From Panulirus ornatus (Eukaryota > Arthropoda > Malacostraca > Decapoda > Palinuridae): a stretch of DNA of 64,000 nt. The position numbers and the translations under genes were made by a program. How positions within the stretch are numbered: position 1 is the stretch's first letter; each line of letters begins with the position of its first letter. The notes under the pieces are model-generated. The model had not been told where the DNA came from, made no database searches, and worked only from the letters and a program-made list of their open reading frames with translations. Of the stretch, positions 48,422 through 58,895 are shown piece by piece. The stretch is from positions 3,077,297 to 3,141,296 of the forward strand of contig NC_092287.1 of the NCBI RefSeq assembly GCF_036320965.1, in the 5' to 3' direction.

Positions 48422-48910
48422 ATTTTTGTATAAGTACTGGTTTTTATACAAGCTGTAACCTTTCAGACATGAGAAATACCTCAAGTGATTTATATATTTT
48501 TAGCTGTCACCCACATTTTTACTTCCTACCTTGCTGAAATTTGTCCAAGCTCTAAAAGCACTTTTAAAATGTGTGATACAGTTTTATAAATACTGTAGGG
48601 TATTTATAGTATATAAATGCACTGTAAATAAACTTTTGTAGATACAGAGTTAAATACTTTAATGTGTTACAAGCCATATAAAAAGTATACTTTATAAGTA
48701 ATACTTTTAATGGAACCTAGCAATTTTTATATTGAAATTAGTTACTAATTTTATTGTACTGAGAAATATGCACTCTTACTCAGATAGTATATTCCTCTCC
48801 CAGACCATAACACCAGTGTAAATATTACCATCTGTGCAATGTCTTCATATATAAATTACTCTCATGTGTCATAGAGCAATAAATGTATGAGAATAATTGA
48901 GTATGTATGA
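48422..48910 (+). promoter_or_regulatory. Kdm2: Kdm2 3' UTR with two poly(A) signals
   Basis: AATAAA occurs at 48627-48632 and at 48878-48883, each in AU-rich sequence after the TAA stop at 48419-48421. Transcripts could end about 15-30 nt beyond either. No repeat element lies in this stretch. Confidence 0.7.
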
Positions 48911-49123
48911 AAACACTACTTTCTTTCACTTTCCTGTAATTTTTGCATTTGCATGCAAAAGACCTCTTATTTGTGAGTTTAAAAAAATGCAGTAAAGAGG
49001 ACCTTATAACTTACAGGCATCAAAACATATTATCCTTCACAAAATTTCTTATAATGTGCTTCAAATGGTGTATGACTTACTGGTAGGATGATACAGAGAA
49101 ATAGATGTAACTTGATGTTGTAG

Positions 49124-49782
49124 GTAGTAGTTGGTAGGCAGCCAACGACCAGGGAGGTATATTACCAGTACTACCCACCTGGGTATCAGGAGGTAAAGTG
49201 ATGACTACATGTATAGTGAGCCAGCACCTAAGTGGTTGTCAAGTTGCACTCCTCTGACCCAGGTAGCTGTCTTTTCTTTCTGCCTCAACTACACGTGGAC
49301 TACTGGCATTGTGTTCACAAACATACGATCTCTTCTTGTCATGCATAACACTTGACAACACTGAACTCGTACAGCTTATTCTTTGTAACTAAAGATTTTC
49401 CTTTTGTGAGCACTACGTGCTAGCCCTGCATTTTGGCAAAATGGTGAGACCAATAGATAGTAGTAGGTAGAAACATCTACGTAGGAGCATTAGGTAAAAG
49501 TAATAAGTAGGAACATTAGGCAGGAGCATTAGGTAAAAGTAATAAGTAGGAACATTAGGCAGGAGCATTAGGTAAAAGTAGTCAGAAGGAACATTAGGTA
49601 GAAGCCTCTGCAAACACTGCATAAGACTTGCCCTCTGCCAGTGGCCTTTTATGTTTAAAGCACTAAAGGCTAAGAAGTGGTGCTGGAAAACACAAGTTAT
49701 GGAGATTCTACTGCTATGGTCACCCCTCCTTGAGGAAGTTTCAGAAGGAAACAGGCATTAGAGATATAGATAGGTACAAATG
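49124..49782 (+). repeat. Dispersed repeat family C, near full-length, with internal 39-bp tandem units
   Basis: Same block order as 2752-3435. Near 49490-49600 the unit GAACATTAGGCAGGAGC ... GTAATAAGTAG repeats with a 39-bp period (starts at 49511 and 49550). The 3' end is GGAAACAGGCATTAGAGATATAGATAG. Confidence 0.8.
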
Positions 49783-51411
49783 ACGATAAAGCTTGTCACA
49801 GTAAACCTTCCAGCCCAGAGAAGTTATTTTCTCTTCAGGGTTGGTCTGCCCTGCAAGCTGAGATTCTCTGAGAACCCTGGGGTTTGAAATCTCTAATCCC
49901 AATTTCTGGTGTGGTTTGTATCTCTTACTCTTGGCTAAACACCTTTCCTTGGTTGCAACCTTCAGCTTGGTCTGAGTTCTTCCCTGCCAATTGGCAGTTT
50001 CCACACGCTAAAGTAGGAGCAATCTGTCGCCCTAGTAGTGCCAAGCCAACATATAAAGTATAGAAAAAACTTTATTTCCTGGCAATTTTGGTTAGGTTTC
50101 CTTACCTTTTTTGGACTTTATGTAAGTTCATTTAAGTTTCCCTTGATTTATGATTTTTGCTTTTGGAAATGAGTGGTGTCAAGCCATCATATAAAGTATT
50201 TATAGAAAAAAGCTTGTTTTTCCAGGACAACTTTGATTCGTTTTCCTTGTTTCCTTACCTTTTTTTGACTTCATGTAGGAAGATCGTTTAACTTTCCCTT
50301 GTTATATGATTTTTGTGCTTGGGAATGAGTCAAAAGGTTGTTTAGCCCAACTAGCTAATAAGATTTAGCTAGCTTAACCCTTTGAAGATTGGTTCATCTG
50401 TAGCATTGTATCCCTCCTAAGGTTTTCCACTCGAGTTGTTACCTGTCTGTTAGCCATGATACCTGTACCTATACCAGGCATAACATGCCACAAGGCTTTT
50501 GCTTAACAAGTCTTTTTCATTCCATAAGTTATTACTAGGCAATATTAGCCATTTTTGTTTCTGAAAAGTTCTTCTGCTTCGGTTAGTGTACTGATGTTAA
50601 ACTGGTTGATCTATTCAATCATTGGGAGGCTAATCTAGCAAGATTTAGGGTCCAACCCCAAAGGAACAATCTGCCACAATGCCAGTGAAGTGGTAAACAT
50701 CAGTAATAGTATATCCAGCAACACATGATGGGGTTTTGACCATTATTAAGCGTAGGATAAAATCACTGTAAATCTAATTATCACGGGATATGAGGATACA
50801 CTAGCATTCCTATAGTAACATGACATTTTGAGCTTACTTACAATACATTATGGTACATGAAGAAGGGTTATTAGGTTTTTGCTTTCTCTCAGTTTGGATT
50901 CCATAATCATGTATGTTGTTTCTCATATACATACAAGAAGGCTATGTGTAAGTTATTATTAGAGCGTAATGGTTCTTTCTTTTGGACATGTGCTGAGAAC
51001 TTAGTTGTTTTTTAGCAACCTTATGGAGTTCTCACTCTTTGTAGGAAAGTGAAGCATTATCTGTACTTCAGATTCTTAACTAAAGTACTTTTTTTTAATG
51101 AACTGTATATTAACCCTTTCCGTCAATCTTCTGCTAAGCATCAGGGTGTTATGAACATCAACTTACAAACTTCATTCCCAGCCTCAAATTTGAATTCCGC
51201 ATGCATTTGAGGCTTTGTCAACTGGCCATAGATGGCAACACAAAAGATGAGTCATTGAAGCTGCTTAGAGGTAACAGGTAAATGACCACAGTGGATGATT
51301 TTGTACTTCTTTTTTTGACTCGCCATTTGTATGTGTCTGCAGTGCTGTCTGTAATTAGGACCAGCCAGTCTGATAAAGTTTTTTTTTTTTAGAGTGCTTA
51401 ACTCATTTGGT
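49783..51411. other. Downstream of Kdm2: unassigned intergenic DNA
   Basis: No exon, RNA gene or known element. Contains a direct duplication (50036-50330). Short AACCCTTT runs occur at 50377, 51113 and 51588. Confidence 0.45.
50036..50330. repeat. Direct duplication, about 140-155 bp units
   Basis: The unit GTGCCAAGCCAACATATAAAG ... TTTTGGAAATGAGTG (from about 50037) is followed immediately by a diverged copy starting GTGTCAAGCCATCATATAAAG and ending GGGAATGAGTC. Confidence 0.75.
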
Positions 51412-51578
51412 AGAAACATTAGGTTGAAGTAGCCACAAGGAACATTAGGTCAGAGCTTCTGGAAACTGTGTTAGAGGTGCACTCTGCCAGTGGCCTGCTA
51501 AGGAAACTCTGTTGCTGTTGCAAACCCATTGAGGGGGTTCCAAGACGGAATGGGCATGAGATATATAAACAGTTAGAT
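51412..51578 (+). repeat. Dispersed repeat family C, 3' fragment
   Basis: Contains AGAAACATTAGGTTGAAGTAG, GGAACATTAGGTC, CTCTGCCAGTGGCCTG and GGAATGGGCATGAGATATA, all in family C order. Confidence 0.75.
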
Positions 51579-51989
51579 AAAACTCTTAACCCTTTCAGTC
51601 TGGGATGTTGACTAAATCTCAATTTAAATGTTGGCTGATGACCAAGGTTTCATTGTGCAAAATTTCCAGTGCATTCCAGCTGGTTACACAGGTTACAATA
51701 TAAAAATCAGGTTCTGCATTTCTTAGATAATAAAGCTTTTGAGTTACTAAGGCAGCTACAGATGCAAGGCTAGTTAAAAAGCCAAGTTGGAAAAACCCAA
51801 GCTATGCTCTGTATGTGCCAATTTCAATGTAAATAGCATCTCCCAGTCTTAGTTTGGCATAGCATCTTGCTTATACAGACAGTATTCTGTGTTTTGCTTT
51901 TGGTGAATCAAGGATTTTTATTTATTTTGTGATTAAATAAAAATGAAACAAAATAATTTACCAGTGCCTTGTCATCAGTACACAACTGA

Positions 51990-52432
51990 CTATCCTTCCT
52001 GACCCACCATCATCCTCTCTAGCTACTCGCATGGATGCCTTACTCTCTTGATAAAAACCCCACTGTGTGATCATTTTCCTACCATATATTCAAAACACTT
52101 TCCACAAAACATCACAACCCTCCTATATACTTTCTCCAGATCCATAAATGCCATAAAGAAATCCTTCTGTTTCTCTAAATATTTTTCATCCACGTTCTTT
52201 AATGCAAACATCCTTTAACACTCCTTTCTGAAATCATATTGTTCTCATGTTCCTCCCCAGTCAGATGCTCTATGCATGTTACTACCCTATCAATCACCAC
52301 TTTTCCATAAAGCTTACCAGGTACATTAGACAGACTTATACCTTTGTAATCTGAACACTCACCTTTGTCCCACAGTACCTTTAAACAATGACAGTATACA
52401 TGAATTCTTCAAATCCTCAGGCACCTAACACG
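51990..52432 (-). mobile_element. RTE-type LINE, RT relic
   Basis: The minus strand shows RT blocks 0-3 (GTACTGTGGGACAAAGGTGAG, CCTGGTAAGCTTTATGG, GGCATTTATGGATCTGGAG) with many changes. Its 3' part is missing. Confidence 0.7.
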
Positions 52433-52565
52433 CTGTGGTATAGTTGCATTACACATGACAGCTAGAGACTGGGTATGAAAAAATGTGGCCTTTTTTTGGT
52501 CTGTTTTCCTGGCACTACCTCAATGACATGGGAAATGGCAATCAAGTATGATAAAATAATAAATA

Positions 52566-52617
<52 letters not shown>
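52433..52617 (+). mobile_element. Old RTE 3' UTR and tail plus (TA)n
   Basis: TTGCATTACACATGACAGC, TTTTCCTGGCACTACCTC and GGGAAATGGCAATCAAG mark the tail; (TA)n runs at about 52569-52617. Confidence 0.75.
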
Positions 52618-52619
<2 letters not shown>

Positions 52620-52634
<15 letters not shown>

Positions 52635-52860
52635 CATACTATTCGCCATTTCCCGCGATAGCGAGGTAGCGTTAAGAACAGAGGACTGGGCCTTTGAGGG
52701 AATATCCTCACCTGGCCCTCTTCTCTGTTCCTTCTTTTGGAAAATTAAAAAAGAAAACGAGAGGGGAGGATTTCCAGCCCCCCGCTCCCTTCCCTTTTAG
52801 TCGCCTTCTACGACACGCAGGGAATACGTGGGAAGTATTCTTTCTCCCCTATCCCCAGGG
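52620..52860 (-). repeat. SINE-like family B, near full-length young copy
   Basis: On the minus strand the copy runs from CCCTGGGGATAGGGGAG through TGTCGTAGAAGGCGAC, GGAAATCCTCCCCTC, a purine-rich block, CTCAAAGGCCCAG, CTCTGTTCTTAACGC and the stem-loop CTACCTCGCTATCGCGGG, ending in a poly(A) (poly(T) on +). It has no coding frame and the 3' ~40 nt match RTE tails. No pol III boxes were seen at its head. Confidence 0.8.

Positions 52861-52861
<1 letters not shown>

Positions 52862-52941
<80 letters not shown>
52862..52941. repeat. (TA)n microsatellite
   Basis: About 80 bases of uninterrupted TA between family B and an RTE tail. Confidence 0.97.
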
Positions 52942-52943
<2 letters not shown>

Positions 52944-53076
52944 TATGTATATTTGCGTGTGTGGACATATGTATATACATGTGTATGGGGGTGGGTTGGG
53001 CCATTTCTTTCGTCTGTTTCCTTGCGCTACCTCGCAAACGCGGGAGACAGTGACAAAGCAAAAAAAAAAAAATATA
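52942..53076 (+). mobile_element. RTE-type LINE, 3'-end-only copy
   Basis: Only the last ~130 nt of a young RTE: ATGTATATTTGCGTGTGTGG, the conserved tail with stem-loop, and poly(A). Confidence 0.9.
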
Positions 53077-53086
53077 TACATATATA

Positions 53087-53288
53087 TTTGCCATTTCTCA
53101 CGTAAGCAAGGTAGTGTTAAGAACAAAGGACTGAGCCTAAGTGGGAAAATCCTCACTTGGCCCCATTTTGTTTCGTTTTTTGAAAAGTCAAAACTGGAGG
53201 GGAGGATTTCCAGCCCCCTACCCTTTTAGTTGCCTTTTATGACACGCAGGGAACAAGTGGGAAGTATTCTTTTTCCCCTATCCCCTGG
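53087..53288 (-). repeat. SINE-like family B, diverged copy
   Basis: Same block order as 52620-52860 in reverse (TTAACACTACCTTGC tail, GGAAATCCTCCCC, TGTCATAAAAGGCAAC, CCCAGGGGATAGGGG). It touches the RTE piece that starts at 53289. Confidence 0.8.
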
Positions 53289-53876
53289 GGAGGTGATAAC
53301 AAGTAGTGGTGATGTGAGAAGGAGATGGAGTGAGTATTTTGAAGGTTTGTTGAATGTGTTTGATGATAGAGTGGCAGATATAGGGTGTTTTGGTCGAGGT
53401 GGTGTGCAAAGTGAGAGGGTTAGGGAAAATGACTTGATAAACAGAGAAGAGGTAGTAAAAGCTTTGCGGAAGATGAAAGCCGGCAAGGCAGCAGGTTTGG
53501 ATGGTATTGCAGTGGAATCTATTAAAAAAGGGGGTGACTGTATTGTTGACTGGTTGGTAAGGTTATTTAATGTATGTATGGCTCATGGTGAGGTGCCTGA
53601 GGATTGGCGAAATGCATGCATAGTGCCATTGTACAAAGGTAAAGGGGATAAGAGTGAGTGCTCAAATTACAGAGGTATAAGTTTGTTGAGTATTCCTGGT
53701 AAATTATATGGGAGGGTATTGATTGAGAGGGTGAAGGCATGTACAGAGCATCAGATTGGGGAAGAGCAGTGTGGTTTCAGAATTGGTAGAGGATGTGTGG
53801 ATCAGGTGTTTGCTTTGAAGAATGTATGTTAGAAATACTTAGAAAAGCAAATGGATTTGTATGTAGCATTTATGGA
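53289..53876 (+). mobile_element. RTE-type LINE, 5' part of the host element interrupted by 53877-56673
   Basis: Encodes the linker and first RT blocks: SSGDVRRRWSEYFEG, KMKAGKAAGLDGIAVES, VPEDWRNACIVPLYKGKGD, GISLLSIPGKLYGR, EEQCGFRIGRGCVDQV. A TAG stop at 53830 interrupts the frame. The piece ends at GCATTTATGGA (53866-53876), and its continuation is found at 56674. Confidence 0.88.
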
Positions 53877-56673
53877 AGAAAGATCATTAGAGGCAAGTGT
53901 TTTGGGAGCAGCTGAATGAGTGTGTTAGTGGTTTTGATGCACGAGACTGGGTTATAGTGATGGGTGATTTGAATGCAAAGGTTAGTAATGTGGCAGTTGA
54001 GGGAATAATTGGTATACATGGGGTGTTCAGTGTTGTAAATGGAAATGGTGAAGAGCTTGTAGATTTATGTGCTGAAAAAGGACTGGTGATTGGGAATACC
54101 TGGTTTAAAAAGCGAGATATACATTAGTATACGTATGTAAGTAGGAGAGATGGCCAGAGAGCGTTATTGGATTACGTGTTAATTGACAGGCGCGCGAAAG
54201 AGAGACTTTTGGATGTTAATGTGCTGAGAGGTGCAACTGGAGGGATGTCTGATCATTATCTTGTGGAGGCTAAGGTGAAGATTTGTATGGGTTTTTAGAA
54301 AAGAAGAGTGAATTTTGGGGTGAAGAGGGTGGTGAGAGTAAGTGAGCTTGGGAAGGAGACTTGTGTGAGGAAGTACCAGGAGAGACTGAGTACAGAATGG
54401 AAAAAGGTGAGAACAATGGAAGTAAGGGGAGTGGGGGAGGAATGGGATGTATTTAGGGAATCAGTGATGGATTGCACAAAAGATGCTTGTGGCATGAGAA
54501 GTTGATTAGAAAGGGTAGTGAGTGGTGGGATGAAGAAGTAAGATTATTAGTGAAAGAGAAGAGAGAGGCATTTGGACGATTTTTGCAGGGAAAAAATGCA
54601 ATTGAGTGGGAGATGTATAAAAGAAAGAGACAGGAGGTCAAGAGAAAGGTGCAAGAGGTGAAAAAGAGGGCAAATGAGAGTTGGGGTGAGAGAGTATCAT
54701 TAAATTTTAGGGAGAATAAAAAGATGTTCTGGAAGGAGGTAAATAAAGTTCGTAAGACAAGGGAGCAAATGGGAACTTCAGTGAAGGGCGCAAATGGGGA
54801 GGTGATAACAAGTAGTGGGGATGTGAGAAGGAGATGGAGTGAGTATTTTGAAGGTTTGTTGAATGTGTTTGATGATAGAGTGGCAGATATAGGGTGTCTT
54901 GGTCGAGGTGGTGTGCAAAGTGAGAGGGTTAGGGAAAATGATTCGGTAAACAGAGAAGAGGTAGTAAAAGCTTTGCGGAAGATGAAAGCCGGCAAGGCAG
55001 CAGGTTTGGATGGTATTGCAGTGGAATTTATTAAAAAAGGGGGTGACTGTATTATTGACTGGTTGGTAAGGTTATTTAATGTATGTATGACTCATGGTGA
55101 GGTGCCTGAGGATTGGCGGAATGTGTGCATAGTGCCATTGTACAAAGGCAAAGGGGATAAGAGTGAGTGCTCAAATTACAGAGGTATAAGTTTGTTGAGT
55201 ATTCCTGGTAAATTATATGGGAGGGTATTGATTGAGAGGGTGAAGGCATGTACAGAGCATCAGATTGGGGAAGAGCAGTGTGGTTTCAGAAGTGGTAGAG
55301 GATGTGTGGATCAGGTGTTTGCTTTGAAGAATGTATGTGAGAAATACTTAGAAAAGCAAATGGATTTGTATGTAGCATTTATGGATCTGGAGAAGGCATA
55401 TGATAGAGTTGATAGAGATGCTCTGTGGAAGGTATTAAGAATATATGGTGTGGAAGGCAAGTTGTTAGAAGCAGTGAAAAGTTTTTATCGAGGATGTATG
55501 GCATGTGTACATGTAGGAAGAGAGGAAAGTGATTGGTTCTCAGTGAATGTAGGTTTGCGGCAGGGGTGTGTGATGTCTCCATGGTTGTTTAATTTGTTTA
55601 TGGATGGGGTTGTTAGGGAGGTAAATGCAAGAGTTTTGGAAAGAGGGGCAAGTATGAAGTCTGTTGGGGATGAGAGAGCTTGGGAAGTGAGTCAGTTGTT
55701 GTTCGCTGATGATACAGCGCTGGTGGCTGATTCATGTGAGAAACTGCAGAAGCTGGTGACTGAGTTTGGTAAAGTGTGTGAAAGAAGAAAGTTAAGAGTA
55801 AATGTGAATAAGAGCAAGGTTATTAGGTACAGTAGGGTTGAGGGTCAAGTCAATTGGGAGGTAAGTTTGAATGGAGAAAAACTGGAGGAAGTAAAGTGTT
55901 TTAGATATCTAGGAGTGGATCTGGCAGCGGATGGAACCATGGAAGCGGAAGTGGATCATAGGGTTGGGGAGGGGGCGAAAATCCTGGGAGCCTTGAAGAG
56001 TGTGTGGAAGTCGAGATCATTATCTCGGAAAGCAAAAATGGGTAAGTTTGAAGGAATAGTGGTTCCAACAATGTTGTATGGTTGCGGGGTGTGGGCTATG
56101 GCTAGAGTTGTGTGCAGGAGGATGGATGTGCTGGAAATGAGATGTTTGAGGACAATGTGTGGTGTGAGGTGGTTTGATCGAGTAAGTAACGTAAGGGTAA
56201 GAGAGATGTGTGGAAATAAAAAGAGCGTGGTTGAGAGAGCAGAAGAGGGTGTTTTGAAATGGTTTGGGCACATGGAGAGAATGAGTGAGGAAAGATTGAC
56301 CAAGAGGATATATGTGTCGGAGGTGGAGGGAACGAGGAGAAGTGGGAGACCAAATTGGAGGTGGAGAGATGGAGTGAAAAAGATTTTGTGTGATCGGGGC
56401 CTGAACATGCAGGAGGGTGAAAGGAGGGCAAGGAATAGAGTGAATTGGATCGATGTGGTATACCAGGGTTGACGTGCTGTCAGTGGATTGAATCAGGGCA
56501 TGAGAAGCGTCTGGGGTAAACCATGGAAAGCTGTGTAGGTATGTATATTTGCGTGTGTGGACGTATGTATATACATGTGTATGGGGGTGGGTTGGGCCAT
56601 TTCTTTCGTCTGTTTCCTTGCGCTACCTCGCAAACGCGGGAGACAGTGACGAAGCAAAAAAAAAAAAAAAAAA
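53877..56673 (+). mobile_element. RTE-type LINE, best-preserved copy, nested in another RTE
   Basis: Order: AP endonuclease part (FWEQLNECVSGFDARDW, MGDLNAK at about 53960, GLVIGNTWF, LLDYVLIDRRAKERLL, SDHYLV at about 54250), linker, RT, C-terminal domain, short 3' UTR, stem-loop tail, poly(A) to 56673. The endonuclease region has in-frame stops at about 54125 and 54297 and a frame change near 54495, so it is not intact and the 5' end of the endonuclease is missing. Near-perfect 9-bp flanks (ATTTATGGA at 53868, ATTTATTGA at 56674) mark the insertion site. Confidence 0.92.
54472..56472 (+). CDS. RTE-type reverse transcriptase frame, 666 codons
   Basis: Non-LTR retrotransposon reverse transcriptase, which copies element RNA at a nicked chromosomal site. 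The frame holds a basic linker (residues ~1-110), GKAAGLDGIAVEF (~175), CGFRSGRGCVDQVF (~282), AFMDLEKAYDRVDRD (~302), LRQGCVMSPWLFN (~362), the catalytic FADDT (~410) and RVNVNKSKVI (thumb side, ~445). The C-terminus has LKWFGHMERMSEERL and RRSGRPNWRWRDG, a domain typical of RTE-like elements. No RNase H is seen. The ATG at 54472 is only the first in the open frame; the natural protein starts upstream with the endonuclease, from which it is separated by a frame change. Confidence 0.88.
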   Translation: MHKRCLWHEKLIRKGSEWWDEEVRLLVKEKREAFGRFLQGKNAIEWEMYKRKRQEVKRKVQEVKKRANESWGERVSLNFRENKKMFWKEVNKVRKTREQMGTSVKGANGEVITSSGDVRRRWSEYFEGLLNVFDDRVADIGCLGRGGVQSERVRENDSVNREEVVKALRKMKAGKAAGLDGIAVEFIKKGGDCIIDWLVRLFNVCMTHGEVPEDWRNVCIVPLYKGKGDKSECSNYRGISLLSIPGKLYGRVLIERVKACTEHQIGEEQCGFRSGRGCVDQVFALKNVCEKYLEKQMDLYVAFMDLEKAYDRVDRDALWKVLRIYGVEGKLLEAVKSFYRGCMACVHVGREESDWFSVNVGLRQGCVMSPWLFNLFMDGVVREVNARVLERGASMKSVGDERAWEVSQLLFADDTALVADSCEKLQKLVTEFGKVCERRKLRVNVNKSKVIRYSRVEGQVNWEVSLNGEKLEEVKCFRYLGVDLAADGTMEAEVDHRVGEGAKILGALKSVWKSRSLSRKAKMGKFEGIVVPTMLYGCGVWAMARVVCRRMDVLEMRCLRTMCGVRWFDRVSNVRVREMCGNKKSVVERAEEGVLKWFGHMERMSEERLTKRIYVSEVEGTRRSGRPNWRWRDGVKKILCDRGLNMQEGERRARNRVNWIDVVYQG

Positions 56674-58203
56674 ATTTATTGATCTGGAAAAGGCATATGA
56701 TAGAGTTGATAGAGATGCTCTGTGGAAGGTATTAAGAATATATGGTGTGGGAGGCAAGTTGTTAGAAGCAGTGAAAAGTTTTTATCAAGGATGTAAGCCA
56801 TGTGTACGTGTAGGAAGAGAGGAAAGTGATTGGTTCTCAGTGAATGTAGGTTTGCGGCAGGGGTGTGTGATGTCTCCATGGTTGTTTAATTTGTTTATGG
56901 ATGGGGTTGTTAGGGAGGTGAATGCAAGAGTTTTGGAAAGAGGGGCAAGTATGAAGTCTGTTGTGGATGAGAGAGCTTGGGGAGTGAGTCAGTTGTTGTT
57001 CGCTGATGACACAGCGCTGGTGGCTGATTCATGTGAGAAACTGCAGAAGCTGGTGACTGAGTTTGGTAAAGTGTGTGAAAGAAGAAAGTTAAGAGTAAAT
57101 GTGAATAAGAGCAAGGTTATTAGGTACAGTAGGGTTGAGGGTCAAGTCAATTGGGAGGTAAGTTTGAATGGAGAAAAACTGGAGGAAGTAAAGTGTTTTA
57201 GATATCTGGGAGTGGATCTGGCAGCGGATGGAACCATGGAAGTGGAAGGAGGGGGCGAAAATCCTGGGAGCCTTGAAGAATGTTTGGAAGTCGAGAACAT
57301 TATCTCAGAAAGCAAAAATGGGTATGTTTGAAGGAATAGTGGTTCCAACAATGTTGTATGGTTGCGAGGCGTGGGCTATGGATAGAGTTGTGCGCAAGAG
57401 GGTGGATGTGCTGGAAATGAGATGTTTGAGGACAATGTGTGGTGTGAGGTGGTTTGATCGAGTAAGTAATGTAAGGGTAAGAGAGATGTGTGGAAATAAA
57501 AAGAGTGTGGTTGAGAGAGCAGAAGAGGGTGTTTTGAAATGGTTTGGGCACATGGAGAGAATGAGTGAGGAAAGATTGACCAAGAGGATATATGTGTCGG
57601 AGGTGGAGGGAACGAGAAGTGGGAGACCAAATTGGAGGTGGAAAGATGGAGTGAAAAAGATTTTGAGTGATTGGGGCCTGAACATGCAGGAGGGTGAAAG
57701 GAGGGCAAGGAATAGAGTGAATTGGATCGATGTGGTATACCGGGGTTGACGTGCTGTCAGTGGATTGATTCAAAGCATGTGAAGCGTCTGGGGTAAACCA
57801 TGGAAAGTTGTGTGGGGCCTGGATGTGGAAAGGGAGCTGTGGTTTCAGTGCATTATTGCATGACAGCTAGAGACTGAGTGTGAACGAATGGGGCCTTTGT
57901 TGTCTTTTCCTAGCGCTACCTCGCACACATGAGGGGGGAGGGGGGGATGGTATTCCATGTATGGCGAGGTGGCGATGGGAATGAATGAAGGCAGACAGTG
58001 TGAACTGAGTGCATGGGTATATATGTATGTGTCTGTGTTTGTATATATATGTGTACATTGAGATGTATAGGTATGTATATTTATGTGTGTGGACGTGTAT
58101 GTATATACATGTGTATGGGGGTGGGTTGGGCCATTTCTTTCGTCTGTTTCCTTGCGCTACCTCGCAAACGCGGGAGACAGCGACAAAGCAAAATAAATAA
58201 ATA
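56674..58203 (+). mobile_element. RTE-type LINE, 3' part of the interrupted host element
   Basis: Resumes at DLEKAYDRVDRD exactly where 53876 stops, then RT blocks 4-7 (RQGCVMSPWLFN, FADDTALVADS), with a 21-nt loss and frame change near 57246 (MEVEGGGENPGS in one frame, MEPWKWKEGAK in the other). The C-terminus is open to 57749. Long 3' UTR with inverted-repeat hairpin at about 57907-57970 and a stem-loop tail to 58203. Confidence 0.9.
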
Positions 58204-58204
58204 A

Positions 58205-58220
58205 ATATATTTATATATAT

Positions 58221-58302
<82 letters not shown>
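58205..58302. repeat. AT-rich run and (TA)n microsatellite
   Basis: TA dinucleotides from about 58224 to 58302, directly abutting the inverted RTE segment. Confidence 0.95.
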
Positions 58303-58305
<3 letters not shown>

Positions 58306-58893
58306 TCCGCAAAGCTTTTACTACCTCTTCTCTGTTTACCAAATCATTTTCCCTAACCCTCTCACTTTGCACACCACCCCGACCAAAACACCCTATATCT
58401 GCCACTCTATCATCAAACACATTCAACAAGCCTTCAAAATACTCACTCCATCTCCTTCTCACATCACCACTACTTATCACCTCCCCATTTGCGCCCTTCA
58501 CTGAAGTTCCCATTTGCTCCCTTGTCTTACGCACTTTATTTACCTCCTTCCAGAACATCTTTTTATTCTCCCTAAAATTTAATGATACTCTCTCACCCCA
58601 ACTCTCATTTGCCCTCTTTTTCACCTCTTGCACCTTTCTCTTGACCTCCTGTCTCTTTCTTTTATACATTTCCCACTCAATTGCATATTTTCCCTGCATT
58701 TTTTCCTTTGCGGAAGATGAAAGCCGGCATGTGAAGCGTCTGGGGTGAACCATGGAAAGCTGTGTAGGTATGTATATTTGCGTGTGTGGACATATGTATA
58801 TACATGTGTATGGGGGTGGGTTGGGCCATTTCTTTCGTCTGTTTCCTTGCACTACCTCGCAAACGCGGGAGACAGCGACAAAGCAAAGCAAAA
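58303..58893 (+). mobile_element. RTE-type LINE with inverted 5' part (twin-priming-like) and internal deletion
   Basis: Positions 58303-58705 are RTE linker/RT sequence in reverse (minus strand: NAIEWEMYKRKRQEVKRK ... NREEVVKALRK, ending at GCGGAAG). At about 58708 the + strand restarts at TTTGCGGAAGATGAAAGCC, the same element position where the inverted part ends, then jumps to the 3' UTR (TGTGAAGCGTCTGGGG) and the stem-loop tail to 58893. The inverted and direct parts meet at one element coordinate with about 10 nt overlap. Confidence 0.85.
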
Positions 58894-58895
58894 AA

